Assembly: GCA_023548195.1 (NCBI GenBank)
Contig: JAJHZJ010000496.1
Span: forward strand, 5,515,001 to 5,579,000
DNA: 64,000 nucleotides
Direction: 5' to 3'
Source: Bettongia penicillata ogilbyi
Taxonomy: Eukaryota; Chordata; Mammalia; Diprotodontia; Potoroidae
Part shown: piece after piece, positions 34,100-43,881 of the stretch
Position numbering within the stretch: the stretch's first letter is position 1
Layout of the letters: each line of letters begins with the position of its first letter
Notes under the pieces: generated by a model
The model's input: the letters and a program-made list of their open reading frames with translations, nothing else
Databases searched by the model: none
What the model was told of the DNA's origin: nothing
Program-made: the position numbers and the translations under genes

Positions 34100-34204
34100 A
34101 TCTATATATTAGAAATGAATATACATATATACAGCATGTATAATATATATATACATGAACATTATGCATATATATATATATTATACATGTTGTATATATG
34201 TGTA
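34100..34204. repeat. TA-rich low-complexity tract
   Basis: ATATATATATACATGAACA and TGCATATATATATATATTATAC, self-complementary in places. Confidence 0.9.
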
Positions 34205-35095
34205 TTCATCATATAACATTTATTAAGCAACCATTAAGGTCAAAGGCAGCCCCTAACTTTAAGTAGCTCACCACCTAATGGGGAAGAGATTGTACAAATA
34301 ATTCTGTAGAGATAAGCTTTAGACACGATAATGGAAACAATCTACAAGGGGAAAGGCATTAGAAGTAAAGTATCTCAGAAATGGCTTTCTGTGGGAGGTA
34401 GGATTTTGCCTGGGACTCTTAGAAAGTCAAGAAATTCCAAAAGCAGAGATAAGGAGAGAGAGCATTGCAAGCATGGGAGGCAGCCAGTGAAAATGTGTTG
34501 AGTTGGGAAACTTAGTGTCTTGGAACAGCTAGGATTCCAATTTCATTGGATGGAAGATTACATGGGCAGGGGTGGTAGTGGTGAGATAATTTGTAAGAAG
34601 ATTATAAAAGTGAAGAGGAGGCTAGGTTATGAAAATCTTTGAATGAAAAACAATGAATTTTAAATTTGATCCTGTAGGTGATGGGGAGCCACTAGAGAGT
34701 TTCTTGGATAGCAGTTGCATGTGACATGGTCAAAACTTATGCTCTGGGGAAAATGTTTTGGCAGTAGTTAGATTCAAGGTAGATTACACTGAGGAGACAA
34801 ATGAGGCAGATCGACCCACCCACCCCCCCACCCCCCAATACAAGCAGGCTATTATAATAATCCAGGAAGGGGAAATGAGAGTCTATATTGAAGTGATGAC
34901 ATTATCAGAGGAGAGAAGGGGCAATATTTGAGAAACAACACAAAAGTGAAATCTGCCAGCCTTGGCATCTCATTGGCTATGAGGGGTGAGAAATAGTAAG
35001 TAGTCAATGATGACATCTAAGTTGCTAGCTCAGAGGACTGGATAGGATGGTTGCACCCTTAATGGTGATAAATTTGGATATTGATATATCCATTA
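34205..35095 (-). repeat. L2 LINE 3' half, antisense (longest L2 copy)
   Basis: 'aacatttattaagcaaccat', 'atggctttctgtgggaggta', 'agcattgcaagcatgggagg', 'atgggaagagattgt'-type block as GGGGAAGAGATTGTAC, 'gatcctgtaggtgatgggga', 'gtgacatggtcaaaacttat', 'aatccaggaaggggaaatga', 'gtagtcaatgatgacatcta'. About 890 bp, interrupted by a C-rich tract at 34816-34837. No open frame. Confidence 0.88.
34813..34838. repeat. C-rich tract
   Basis: CCCACCCACCCCCCCACCCC inside the L2 copy. It could form an i-motif with a G-quadruplex on the other strand. Confidence 0.85.
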
Positions 35096-35760
35096 TGAAA
35101 CTGTAAGTTGTTTTGCTTTACATTCAACAAATTTTAAAGGTGATTCCAGGCCAATATACTTGGAAACAGAGCAGTGAATCTGAACAATGGGGAATACTGT
35201 TAAAAATTATTTTTACCAACTTCCTTGCATGTATCATTTTAATTTGCTAAGGTAGTCTGTGGCTCATTAAAAACCATCCAGATTTCTCAAGCTTTGGGGA
35301 TTGCCATTTTACAGTACAAACCTTATTCCTGATAGGATGCACCAGATGGCTGTGCTGACAGAGTTCCTAGTACTGTACCCTGTTTTAACTTGCCATATGT
35401 GTTTCCTTATTATAAATACAGCCCTCCGTGAAAGTCCTCTCTTGATGCCTCCTCTTGGCAGGGAGGTAAACTTAGGTCAAGTTTATTTTTGATATATTTT
35501 ATTACTATCTTTTGTTTTTTTTTTAAAAAAACCTACATTTTATACAATACCCACCTTCCAAATCACAACTTATGATGAATAATTTTAGGAGTTTTTTTTT
35601 GTTCAGCCTTTCATAAAACTAACCAGTATTCAAGAAAAGTCTGATGTTATATGCTATGCTGAAACTCCTGGGCCCACCTCTTTCAAAAACTTGAGACTTC
35701 CCAAGCATTTTCTTTGGGTTCAAACTTGGAAATTGGTTGCCATTCATTGCAATTATTTTA
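35096..35760. other. No recognised feature
   Basis: AT-rich with poly-T/poly-A (TTTTTTTTTTAAAAAAAC near 35516). No gene. Confidence 0.45.
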
Positions 35761-35910
35761 GTGGTGGAGGTGGTGGTGGTGGTGGTGGTGGAGGTGGAGG
35801 TGGTGGTAGAGGTGGTGGTGGAGGTGGTGGAGGTGGTGGAGGTGGTGGTGGTGGAGGTGGTGGAGGTGGAGGTGGTGGTAGAGGTGGTGGTGGAGGTGGT
35901 GGAGGTGGTA
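35761..35910. repeat. GGT/GGA tract with 72-bp higher-order repeat
   Basis: About 150 bp of GGT and GGA triplets, followed by TACTGCTGCTGCTGC. The GGTGGTAGAGG marker occurs at about 35802 and again 72 bases later, with matching GGA/GGT order around it, so the tract grew partly by duplicating a larger block. The plus-strand frame 35691-36356 across it is a translated repeat, not a gene. Confidence 0.97.
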
Positions 35911-35979
35911 CTGCTGCTGCTGCTTGTTCTCCCCTCCCCCATCTACATTGTGGTTTTATTATTTGGTGGGTTTTTTTAA

Positions 35980-36370
35980 CTAGTTTATTGTTTTCCTCTT
36001 TCTCATTACTTCATGTTCAATCAGTTCATTTAAGTCTCTTCTTGCTTCCCTATATTCCTTATGTTCCCCCTTTCTTGTGGCATTACAGACACTTGACACT
36101 AACTAGCTGTGTGACCTTGGGCAAGTCACTTAACCCAACTGCCTCTTCCTGGGTCGTCTCCAGTCATCCTGATGATTATCTGGTCACTGGATTCAGATGG
36201 CTCTGGAGGAGAAGTAAGGCTGGTGACCTGCACAGCCCTCCCTCACTCAAAACAAAGTCAAGTGCAAGTCATATCATCATTTCTCTGAGGGAGTGGTCTT
36301 CTTTGGCCACGAAGGACAAGCACACAGCATTACAGTATTCTCTCACATTCATGTAACATAATTGTTTTTG
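35980..36370 (-). repeat. L1 3' region, antisense, split by a SINE
   Basis: Left part TTTCTCATTACTTCATG, 'tcagttcatttaagtctctt', 'cttgtggcattacag'. Right part after the SINE: GCATTACAGTATTCTCTCAC, 'attcatgtaacataattg'. Joined, they follow the antisense L1 order seen whole at 28160-28680. Confidence 0.75.
36080..36335 (+). repeat. WSINE/WALLSI-like SINE with 9-bp target duplication
   Basis: The SINE (36089-36326) begins ACACTTGACACTAACTAGC, GTGTGACCTTGGGCAAGTCA, then 'gtctccagtcatcctgatga', 'gtgacctgcacagccctccc', 'ggccacgaaggacaagcaca'. It is flanked by perfect direct repeats gcattacag at 36080-36088 and 36327-36335, the mark of target-primed insertion into the L1 fragment. It mobilised on LINE enzymes; no coding capacity. 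Confidence 0.95.
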
Positions 36371-36418
36371 TAATCCCCAGCATTTAGCACAAATAAATAT
36401 TTGCTGATTAAATGATTT
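36371..36418 (+). repeat. L2 3' terminus
   Basis: 'tttgtaatccccagcattta' GCACAAATAAATATTTGCTGATTAAATGATT. Confidence 0.7.
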
Positions 36419-36424
36419 TATGGA

Positions 36425-37000
36425 CTACCAGGTAAAGATATGAGAGTGAAGCTCAGAGATGTATAGGACAAAGAAGCATGAGGTCAAACAAAGTCCTAGG
36501 AGGCATCCCAGATGAGATTTGGTAAGAGAAATATGATCTAAAAGCAAGGGGAGAATAACAAGAATGGGAAGCTTCTAGTTTGTGATACAGAGAATAAGTC
36601 AAAGGCACTGGGACTATTGAGCCTAAAGAGAAAAAGGTGTCTGTGGGATGGGGGAGTGGAAGTTGTGCACCTGCACACATGAAATTTCAAATGGCTGTTT
36701 CATGGAAGACAGATTAGACTTCCTCTACGAGATTACTGAGGGTTGAATTAGTAGCAATGGCTAGAAGATTCAGAAAAGCAGAGAGACAATAGAAGGAAGG
36801 AACATTTTCTCAACAATTTGAGCTTTCTTAAAGTGAAATGTCTTCTTTGTAAGGTGTTGGGTCATTTCTTACTGGTAGTCTTCGAATAAAAATTGGATGA
36901 AAGCCCATCAGGTATGTCTAGATCAGATTCTTATTCTCTCAGTTTGGAGAGAAGATCCTCTGAGGTTCCTTCTATAACTGAGATGTTGTGGTTCATCAGA
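36425..37000 (+). repeat. CR1/L3-type LINE 3' region
   Basis: 'aggcactgggactattgagc' CTAAAGAG corresponds to the end of CR1-type ORF2, then 'ctgtttcatggaagacagat', 'ttctcaacaatttgagcttt', 'gatcctctgaggttccttct', GAGATGTTGTGGTTC. Confidence 0.7.
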
Positions 37001-37181
37001 AGACAGAGAGAGAAATCAAAATGAGAAGGAAATTAGTATTGTAATCATAATTGTCTATTTTATGAATTATGGAGAAAGTAAACATTATCAGAGAAAATGT
37101 GAGAAAGTCTGAAGACCCTACAATCTAAAGCATTTGAACCATTGGAAGATACCATCACTAACTTGATTTGTCACCCTAGGC

Positions 37182-37412
37182 CAGGAATGGGGAACCTATA
37201 GCCTCCAAGCTACATGTTGCCTTCTAGGTCCTCCAGGCCACTTGTTGCCTTCTAGGTACTTGGGTGTGGCCTTTTGACTGAGTCCAAGTTTTACTGAACA
37301 AATCCTTTTTTTAAGGGAATTTGTTCTGTGAAATTTTGATTCAATCAAAGGGCCACTCTCCAGGACCTAGAGGGCCACATGTGGCCTGGAGGCCTAAGGT
37401 TCCCCACCCCTG
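37182..37412. mobile_element. Palindromic hAT-like MITE, copy 2
   Basis: Starts CAGGAATGGGGAACC and ends GGTTCCCCACCCCTG, an almost perfect 15-bp terminal inverted repeat. The halves mirror each other through CTGAGTCCAAGTTTTACTGA and GAAATTTTGATTCAATCAAA. Its left arm is lengthened by a local duplication of ttgccttctaggt (37217 and 37243 regions). Flanks CCCTAGGC and ATTTAGCC share only 4 of 8 positions, so a decayed 8-bp hAT target duplication is possible but unproven. Confidence 0.82.
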
Positions 37413-37672
37413 ATTTAGCCTAATCCATAATGTCTTAAATCTTGTCTTCATTACAAGGTAAAAATGGCTTACCAGGCTTTCCCCCTCCCACCTGTGGGTC
37501 TATTTCTAGATCTTCAGAATTGATGATACTTTCTCCCCTTATTAGATCTAGAGTGCTTTAACTCCTTGGAACTAGATGCCATGTCTAGGTACCACTGTTC
37601 TTTGTGTATTATTAAAGAAGAGTTCAGCATGTTACATGATGGACTGAAACAAAGTAAACTATGAAGTTGTCG
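37413..37672. other. No recognised feature
   Basis: Short unassigned spacer. Confidence 0.4.
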
Positions 37673-38155
37673 GAGGGGGGAGAGAAAGAAAAGTAGAGAA
37701 ACAGCAAAGACAGAAAGACAGTGAAACAGAGGGAGAGAGAGACAGAGACAAAGAAAGAGATATAGAGGCAGAGAGACACAGAGAAACAGAGAGGGACACA
37801 GAGACAAAGAGGGAAAGATAGAGAATGAACAGAGACAGAGAATAAGAGATAGGAGGAGAAAGAAAGGGAGAGAGAGAAAGAGAGAGAACAAAGATCAAGG
37901 AAGGGATGTATGAAGTATGGGAGAGAGGGGGAAGAGAGAGCAAGAGACAGAAATCAAAAAGAGAAGAATAGTCACACACAGAGCAATGGGAGCAGAAAGA
38001 GAGAAAGAAACATTGGAAGCTAGGGAAGAGGAAATATAGATAGGGAAAGAACGTGAATGGAAGCAGAAGTAGAAGGAAATAGAATCAAAGAAAAAGAGAT
38101 GGGAGAAAGGATAGACAGGCAGAGCCAGACAGAGGGAAAGGAGAGAGAGGGATCT
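37673..38155. repeat. GA-rich purine tract
   Basis: About 480 bp of GAGA/GACAGA/GAAAGA with few pyrimidines on the plus strand. Minus-strand frames here are Leu/Ser repeats. It could form triplex (H-DNA) where mirror-symmetric. Confidence 0.95.
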
Positions 38156-38540
38156 TCAATAATCTATACGTTCCTTAATGTGTCGGACAAATGCATTGAT
38201 AGAAGGATATGGAGTGAAAGTGAGGTGGAAGGAAGATGATGAATTTTGGAGCTCATTCATGGATGAAAGAGAATAAGGTTACATTAAATAAGTTCAAGAA
38301 AAAAGAGACTTTTCTAAGTTCAGGGTCTAGTTGATTAAAAAAAGCAATATGAAAAAAGTCAGCTGGAGAATTATCAGAAGAAAGGAGTATAGTAATACAC
38401 ATAGGTATGAGGAATATTTTGAATTTAGTAGCATATGTCATCAAGACAGATTTGAGAAAAAAATTACCTGTTTATTTCAAGGTTTTCTTAATCAAAGATC
38501 AATACATCATGAAACAACACAGAGAAGACATAGTTCTGGA
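38156..38540. other. No recognised feature
   Basis: AT-rich, no domain in the frames present. Confidence 0.4.
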
Positions 38541-38544
38541 TCTT

Positions 38545-38728
38545 ATGTTGACCAGGCAGATCAACTGACCTCTCTGAGTCTCATTTATACTTGCACACTT
38601 GTAAAATGGGGATAACAACAGATTGCTTATTTCACAGAGTTGTGAGAATCACCTGAGGTAATGGATTCAAAGTGCAAACACACTATAAAGTCCTAGAAAA
38701 ATATTTATTATCATTATAATTATTGTTC
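38545..38728 (+). repeat. CORE-SINE, tail type B
   Basis: 'agatcaactgacctctctga', GTCTCATTTATACTTGC, 'gtaaaatggggataacaaca', and a TTATTATCATTATAATTATTG end. Confidence 0.65.
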
Positions 38729-38799
38729 AAGGAAACGGTATCAATCATGATACGTGGCATCAAGAAACGAGAGTACTGCTATCTTATGTACCTGGAGTC

Positions 38800-39305
38800 T
38801 TGTGTTGAGTTCCCAGTGTGCTATTTCAAGGACATTGATAAACTGGGTTGTGTTCGGAGGAGTGCTTCCAGGAAGATGAAGTATCTTGTGTTCATGCCAT
38901 GGGAAAATAAAGAAGACAAGGATGTTTAGCTTAGCCTAGAGAAGACTTGGGAGGGGAATGGGGGAAGGGGGTGAAGGGGGGGTTATAAAAACTGTCTTAA
39001 ATATTCAAAAGCCTGTCATATGGAAGAAGGATTGAATTTGTTCTGTTTGACCCCAGACAGCAAAGAGCGGAAATTGCAGAGACCTATTTATGCTTGCTGT
39101 TAAAAAAAGAAATCTTCCTAACAGTTAAAGCTGGCTAAAAGTGGCATCACTATCTTTGGATGCCCATGGGTTTCCCCTCTTGGAAGGTTTGTAGACGGAG
39201 GCTGAGTGACCAGTATAATGTAGTGGCTATTTGCCAGGTATGGCTTAGATTAACTGACCATTGATATCCCTTCTAATGCTAAATTTTGACCATTCTGTGG
39301 TTTTG
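38800..39305 (+). repeat. CR1/L3-type LINE 3' region
   Basis: 'ttagcttagcctagagaaga' CTTGGGAGGGGAATGG, 'aagcctgtcatatggaagaa', GGATTGAATTTGTTCTG, 'aaatcttcctaacagttaaa', 'tgatatcccttctaatgcta'. A GGGGGAAGGGGGTGAAGGGG tract lies inside. Confidence 0.78.
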
Positions 39306-39349
39306 TTTCACATTGGGACCAAATCTACTTGAACTTAAATTAATGTGAA

Positions 39350-39955
39350 AAGCTTACTATAATGCTAGTTGCTGTATCAGTGAGCATTTCTTAAGTACTT
39401 CCCATGTGTCAGACTCTGCTAGGTGCCGGGGATTCAGATCCAAAAATGAAACAATCAATATTTACAAGTAGCTTACACTGTGATGGGGTAAGAAGGGAAG
39501 AGAGGTTACTGACTTTAACACTTAGATGTTTCTTGTTCTGCTGCTGGGAATCTGAGGATTGGTGATGCCTTGGGAATATTACAAAAAGGGCAAGGCACAA
39601 GCAGTTCGACAGGGATTACGAAAGATATTCTTCAACAGGTAAGGTGTGAACTGAGTTTTGAAGGAACTGAGAAATAAAACTTGGACTGGAGCAAAGAGCA
39701 TTCATTGGGGATAGCTTTGGGGATTGCCTTACCAAAGGCATGGGGAGAGGAAATAGACTGGGGACATGAGAGGCAGCAAATAAGCAAATAATGTAGGTAG
39801 ATTGCAGAATGGAGGATCCAAGCAGCAAGTAAGACAGCTGGTAAAATAGGAAGGGCTAGACTGTGAATCATCTGAATGCCAGATAACTTTATATTTAATC
39901 ATAGGTGTAATAGTGAGCCATGGGAGGTTTTTTGAGGAGTGAAGGATTGATGAAA
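39350..39955 (-). repeat. L2 LINE 3' region, antisense
   Basis: 'gagcatttcttaagtacttc', CCATGTGTCAGACTCTGCTAG, 'gtgtgaactgagttttgaag', 'gaggcagcaaataagcaaat', 'gagccatgggaggttttttg'. The minus-strand frames at 39616-39871 are translations of this fossil. Confidence 0.8.
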
Positions 39956-40009
39956 CTCCAAGAAAAAAATTGTTTCCACAAAAATCATGTCACAAAACAA
40001 ACTCCAAGC

Positions 40010-40072
40010 TCCCAGTTCAGAGTTTTGCACATAGAAGGCACTCAATAAATGATGATATATTGATTGCTTCAA
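40010..40072 (+). repeat. L2 3' terminus
   Basis: 'tttgcacatagaaggcactc' AATAAATGATGATATATTGATTG. Confidence 0.7.
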
Positions 40073-40149
40073 GGTATGGGTAGTTTCATAACAGCAGTGA
40101 TACAAATAGATGCTATGTTTCTGTCAGTGAAAAGATAGTAGGTTCTAGA

Positions 40150-40310
40150 ATGAAAACTATCCTGAAGGAGAGTCAACTACTTCCAGAGGGAGGGATTCCC
40201 CTTCTTGGATGTCTTCAACCAAAGATCTGAGGGCCAGTAGCTGAGGATGCTGTGGAGGGGAGGGCTCTTAGTGAGCATGTGTTGGACTCCTTGCCTTTGA
40301 AATCCTTTCC
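40150..40310 (+). repeat. CR1/L3-type 3' tail
   Basis: 'gattccccttcttggatgtc' TTCAACCAAAGATCTGAG, 'gcatgtgttggactccttgc' CTTTGAAATCC. Confidence 0.55.
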
Positions 40311-40369
40311 CATGTTTGATTATTTGATTTTTGTCCATCTAAAGCATGTGTACATGTTTTTCCCTCTAA

Positions 40370-40475
40370 AAGAATGAATTTTTGAAGAAAGGTGCTATTT
40401 CACCCTCATTTATTCTAAGCACTTTGCACAGAACAGGGCATACAATAGTTGCTTAATAATTTTTATCAATCGTTT
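40370..40475 (+). repeat. L2 3' terminus
   Basis: 'aggtgctatttcaccctcat', TTCTAAGCACTTTGCACAGAAC, 'gggcatacaatagttgctta'. Confidence 0.7.
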
Positions 40476-40483
40476 AAAGCTTA

Positions 40484-40800
40484 ATGATATTTTATTTTTT
40501 TCCACATGTAAAGACAATTTTCAACATGTATTTTTAGAGGATTTTAAATTCCAAATTTTTCTCCCTCTTCCCTCCCTTCTCTCTTCCCAAAGATGGCAAG
40601 CAATCTGATATAGGTTATACATGTGCAATTATTAAAACACATTTCCACATTAGTCATGTTGTGAAAGAAGAAACAAAACAAAAGGAAAAAACTCATAAGA
40701 AGTAAAAATAGCATATTTCAATCTGCATTCAGATTTCATCAGGTCTTTTCCTGGATGTAGATAACATTTTATATCATAAGTCTTTTGAAACTGTCTCATG
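40484..40800 (-). repeat. Marsupial L1 extreme 3' end, antisense
   Basis: 'atgtaaagacaattttcaac', 'ttaaattccaaatttttctc', 'gatggcaagcaatctgatat', 'agtcatgttgtgaaagaaga', ATTTCAATCTGCATTCAGA, 'cataagtcttttgaaactgt'. A strong match to the marsupial L1 3' UTR. Confidence 0.92.
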
Positions 40801-41179
40801 GCCAATTGATTAATAGGCACATATATCTTCATTAATAGGTATACATGACATCCTTGATGGTACATATAACCTCAATACAGTCTTTTCTCTTGAACTTTTA
40901 TTATTTTGTGGACATCAATGCAATACTTGAGTTGTTACATCTTACTCTCCCTGCATTACTAAACAATCTCCTTTTTTTCAGATAATAAGATTTGAAACCA
41001 CTTCTGGTGCTCATCAAAAGAGTATTGGGTTCAGTGAAAAAGTTGTGGTTATTAAAAGCAGTACAGAATTTTCCAAATACAAGTCGATCTGCTCCCCTTT
41101 ATTCAGTTGTAGGTCCAGCCCATTATTTAGTGTTACTCCCTGTGCAAGCTTTATGCACTAATTTGATGGACTGCCCATC
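40801..41179. other. No recognised feature
   Basis: ATTGATTAATAGGCACATATATC with a near-repeat TTCATTAATAGGTATAC; otherwise unassigned. Confidence 0.4.
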
Positions 41180-41290
41180 CAGCTGTGTGCCATTTCCCCA
41201 AAATTACATGCAAAATCCTTGAGGTTAGGGACTATGTCTCATTTTTGTCTTTGTAACCTGAGCATTTGACTGAATCTGTGGCACACGATT
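41180..41290 (+). repeat. L2 3' terminus
   Basis: 'tccttgaggttagggactat', GTCTCATTTTTGTCTTTG, 'tttgactgaatctgtggcac'. Confidence 0.75.
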
Positions 41291-41669
41291 GATAGTAGAG
41301 TCTGAAAAGGAGGATTTCATTTCAACGTCCTTGGTCCTTGTAAGTACACACTAGGTATACCTCTATCCCCATGACTCAGGTTTTATTCTGAGCCAATAAG
41401 AATTTAAACTTTCCCTGCATAGGCTACTGCCCCTAAGGGGGAATGTGGTATGAATGTCATCTTTCCTAATGAGCTGAGCTGGCCAAAGTACTCCACATGA
41501 TGTTGGGAGGACACTGCATGGGGTGAAGGAAAAGGATGGGGCTGACTAAGTTCTAAGCTGGTGTAGGTCATACAAACCAAAGTAATGAGGCAATGATGGC
41601 ATTTGGAGCAATGGGCAAAAATAATGTGAAAAAGTTTTTGTTTTTTTTTTTTCCTGGAAAACAAAAGAA
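41291..41669. other. No recognised feature
   Basis: The minus-strand frame 41404-41664 has no domain. Confidence 0.4.
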
Positions 41670-41750
41670 TTTGGCAGGAGACAGGAATAAAATGCAGCCT
41701 ACAATTCTCTAGACCTCAGTTGCCTCTCTGAAATGAGGAATTGAGACTAG
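41670..41750 (+). repeat. CORE-SINE fragment
   Basis: 'ctctagacctcagttgcctc' TCTGAAATGAGGAATTGAGACTAG. Confidence 0.5.
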
Positions 41751-41754
41751 AAAA

Positions 41755-42012
41755 TAATAATAGCTAATAGTTAACACTATATAGTACTTACTATGTGCCA
41801 AGTACTATGTTAAGTGCTTTGCAATTTTTGTGTCATTTGATCCTCATAACAACCTTGATGCTATTAGTATTATTTCCATTTCACAGATGAGGAAGTTGAA
41901 GTAAGCAGTGGTTAAATGACTTGCCCAAGTTCACACAGCTAGTAAGTTTCTGAGACTGGATTTGAACTCAGGCCATCCTGACTCCAGGCCCAGTGCTCTA
42001 TCTACTGTTATA
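41755..42012 (-). repeat. CORE-SINE, tail type B, antisense
   Basis: 'ttactatgtgccaagtacta', 'tcctcataacaaccttgatg', 'catttcacagatgaggaagt', 'agttcacacagctagtaagt', end GTGCTCTATCTACTGTTATAC. Confidence 0.92.
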
Positions 42013-42039
42013 CTTAAATGTTTGGAATTTCTTGAACTG

Positions 42040-42180
42040 AAGAGGTGGTGTGGTCCAGATTCAAAGGACCTGGCTTCAGGTCCCAGGGCTGATAGTTACT
42101 GTCATTGTAACCTTGAGCAAACTACTTGACCTCTCTCAGACTCAGTTTGAGAGCCCTGACCTGAGAGAGAGGGAGAGAGA

Positions 42181-42244
<64 letters not shown>

Positions 42245-42352
42245 GACAGAGAGACAGAGAGACAGAGAGACAGAGACAGAGACAGACAGAGAGAGAGAGA
42301 GAATTGAACTAGATTGTCTCTGAGGTCCCTTCAGACTTTGGATCTCATACCC
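42040..42352 (+). repeat. CORE-SINE, tail type C, with internal GA microsatellite
   Basis: Head/core 'gtggtgtggtccagattcaa', GGACCTGGCTTCAGGTCCC, 'aaccttgagcaaactacttg', CAGACTCAGTTTGAGAGCCC. The tail resumes only after the GA tract: AATTGAACTAGATTGTCTC, TGAGGTCCCTTCAGACTTTGG. Confidence 0.88.
42160..42301. repeat. (GA)n/(GACA)n microsatellite inside SINE
   Basis: About 140 bp of GAGAGA with CAGA interruptions, lying between the two halves of the SINE at 42040-42352. Frames across it are Arg/Glu or Ser/Leu repeats. Confidence 0.97.
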
Positions 42353-43178
42353 TATGTTCTCTTCCACATCTAAATCCTCAACTCTAAACCTACCAGTAAA
42401 GCAAAATATGTTATGATTAAAACTTCCCTAGGCCAACACCAAACTGAAGGGAATTTCCCTGATAATTAAGCAACCGCCTGCATTTTTATTAGCTCTGATT
42501 TTCTGTTCATCCTAGGAAAGATTGGTCCTATGGAATACAATTGAAAAGAGATGTAGATGTATATGCTCAGCAGTGACAACTCTAGGCACATGGGTTTTCT
42601 ACTTCCCAGTGCCTGTGAAGGGGCCCTCTCCTTTGAGTAAAAAAATTGAGTTATTCACTTAGCATGATCTGCTTTAACATTTAGCTCGAGGCTGAAAACC
42701 CCCAAGCCGACCTGCAGCGAGATGTTAATGTCTCCTTCTACTTGCAGCATGGAACATATTAAGATGTACCTGAATATGTACTCTTCCCTTTATAGCAGCT
42801 CCTAATATCTCTAGTGGGGACTCCATCTATGGGAACGATGGAAATAGCACACACCCAGGAGAAATTCTGTTTCTAAGCCCTAGGATGGTAGAAGTTGTGA
42901 GTGAGAAGCACTCATCCATTTCAGAGAACCTACTCTTCTTTACCATTATGTTTCTCAGAATATTATTTTTTTACCACTTGTGAACATCATTAGAGGAGAA
43001 GCAGGATAGACTTGACAGTATTTTTTAATAAAACAAGATATATCTATGAGATTTAAGAAGTTATGCTAAATAAGCACAAAGTATAGGAAAACCATGAAAT
43101 AAAGAACAATTTAACTTGGTCATTTTGTTATAATATACAATAGTACATGTTGATACATTAAATCATGGTAAGGGAGAT

Positions 43179-43187
<9 letters not shown>
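42353..43187. other. Low-repeat stretch, no gene
   Basis: No repeat recognised. 42680-42760 keeps several CpG dinucleotides (GCTCGAGGCTG, CCAAGCCGACCTGCAGCGAG), uncommon here, and is a candidate for comparison with other genomes. Confidence 0.45.
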
Positions 43188-43246
<59 letters not shown>

Positions 43247-43320
43247 GGACAGATAGGTGATAGATAGATAGATGATAGATAGAGATAGACAGAGAGAGAC
43301 AGATAGACAGATAGATACAG
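43188..43320. repeat. (GATA)n microsatellite
   Basis: Pure (GATA)n to about 43246, then degenerate GATA/GACAGA. Confidence 0.98.
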
Positions 43321-43439
43321 AGACAGAGCTAATGATGGAGCTATCTATCCTCCAGCTAGCTGTTATTGCCTTCAGTGATGGAGACTAGAAACATTCATTC
43401 CTGACTATCACGTGTGAATCTTATCTGTTTTCTCTTATT

Positions 43440-43680
43440 ATATGCACACATTATATGCATATACATACATCTATATCATATATACACTTAAATATATTTG
43501 TAATTATGTATTAATATATATGTATATATGTATATATCTGTATAAATAGGTATATATATATATACAGATAGGCATACATATGAATTTATAGCTATATATG
43601 TACGTACATGCAATTATCTAGAGATATGGATATAGCATTTATATCAATAGTTACATATAGATATATAGCTGTATCTATGG
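43440..43680. repeat. TA/TATG-rich low-complexity tract
   Basis: ATACATACATCTATATC, TATATGTATATATGTATATATC and related runs. Confidence 0.88.
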
Positions 43681-43774
43681 AAAGATATAGGAATCTGTAT
43701 ATAAAGAGTGGGAGAAGAAGAAAATGACAAGAAGAGAGAAAGAAGAGGTTAAAGGGATATCTAATCTATGAATA

Positions 43775-43870
43775 TGTGATTTTATTGGTATAGGGAACTC
43801 TAAATAAGGGAAAGCTCTCTATCATGTAGATTAGCAACATCTTTGCAATAAATTATCTCAGAGGTCAGAG
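43775..43870 (-). repeat. CORE-SINE tail type D fragment, antisense
   Basis: 'tgattttattggtataggga' ACTCTAAATAAGGG, 'tttgcaataaattatctcag'. The opening is shared with 62275. Confidence 0.5.
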
Positions 43871-43881
43871 TATAGAGCAAG

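Noticed and set aside
35691..36356. 221-residue glycine-rich open frame
   Set aside because: It is translated GGT/GGA repeat followed by a SINE inserted in an L1. It has no conserved domain or gene structure.
37182..37412. Long hairpin read as a microRNA gene
   Set aside because: The palindrome is explained by a MITE with a second copy at 375-577. Without small-RNA data a microRNA call is not supported.
37514..37979. Leu/Ser-rich frames resembling membrane proteins
   Set aside because: The plus strand is a GA-rich tract. The hydrophobicity comes from the CTC/TCT repeat, not selection.
42050..42367. Arg/Glu and Leu/Ser open frames on both strands
   Set aside because: Pure by-products of the GA microsatellite inside a SINE.
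43188..43320. CRISPR-like regular repeats
   Set aside because: A GATA microsatellite has no unique spacers, and the sequence is plainly eukaryotic.
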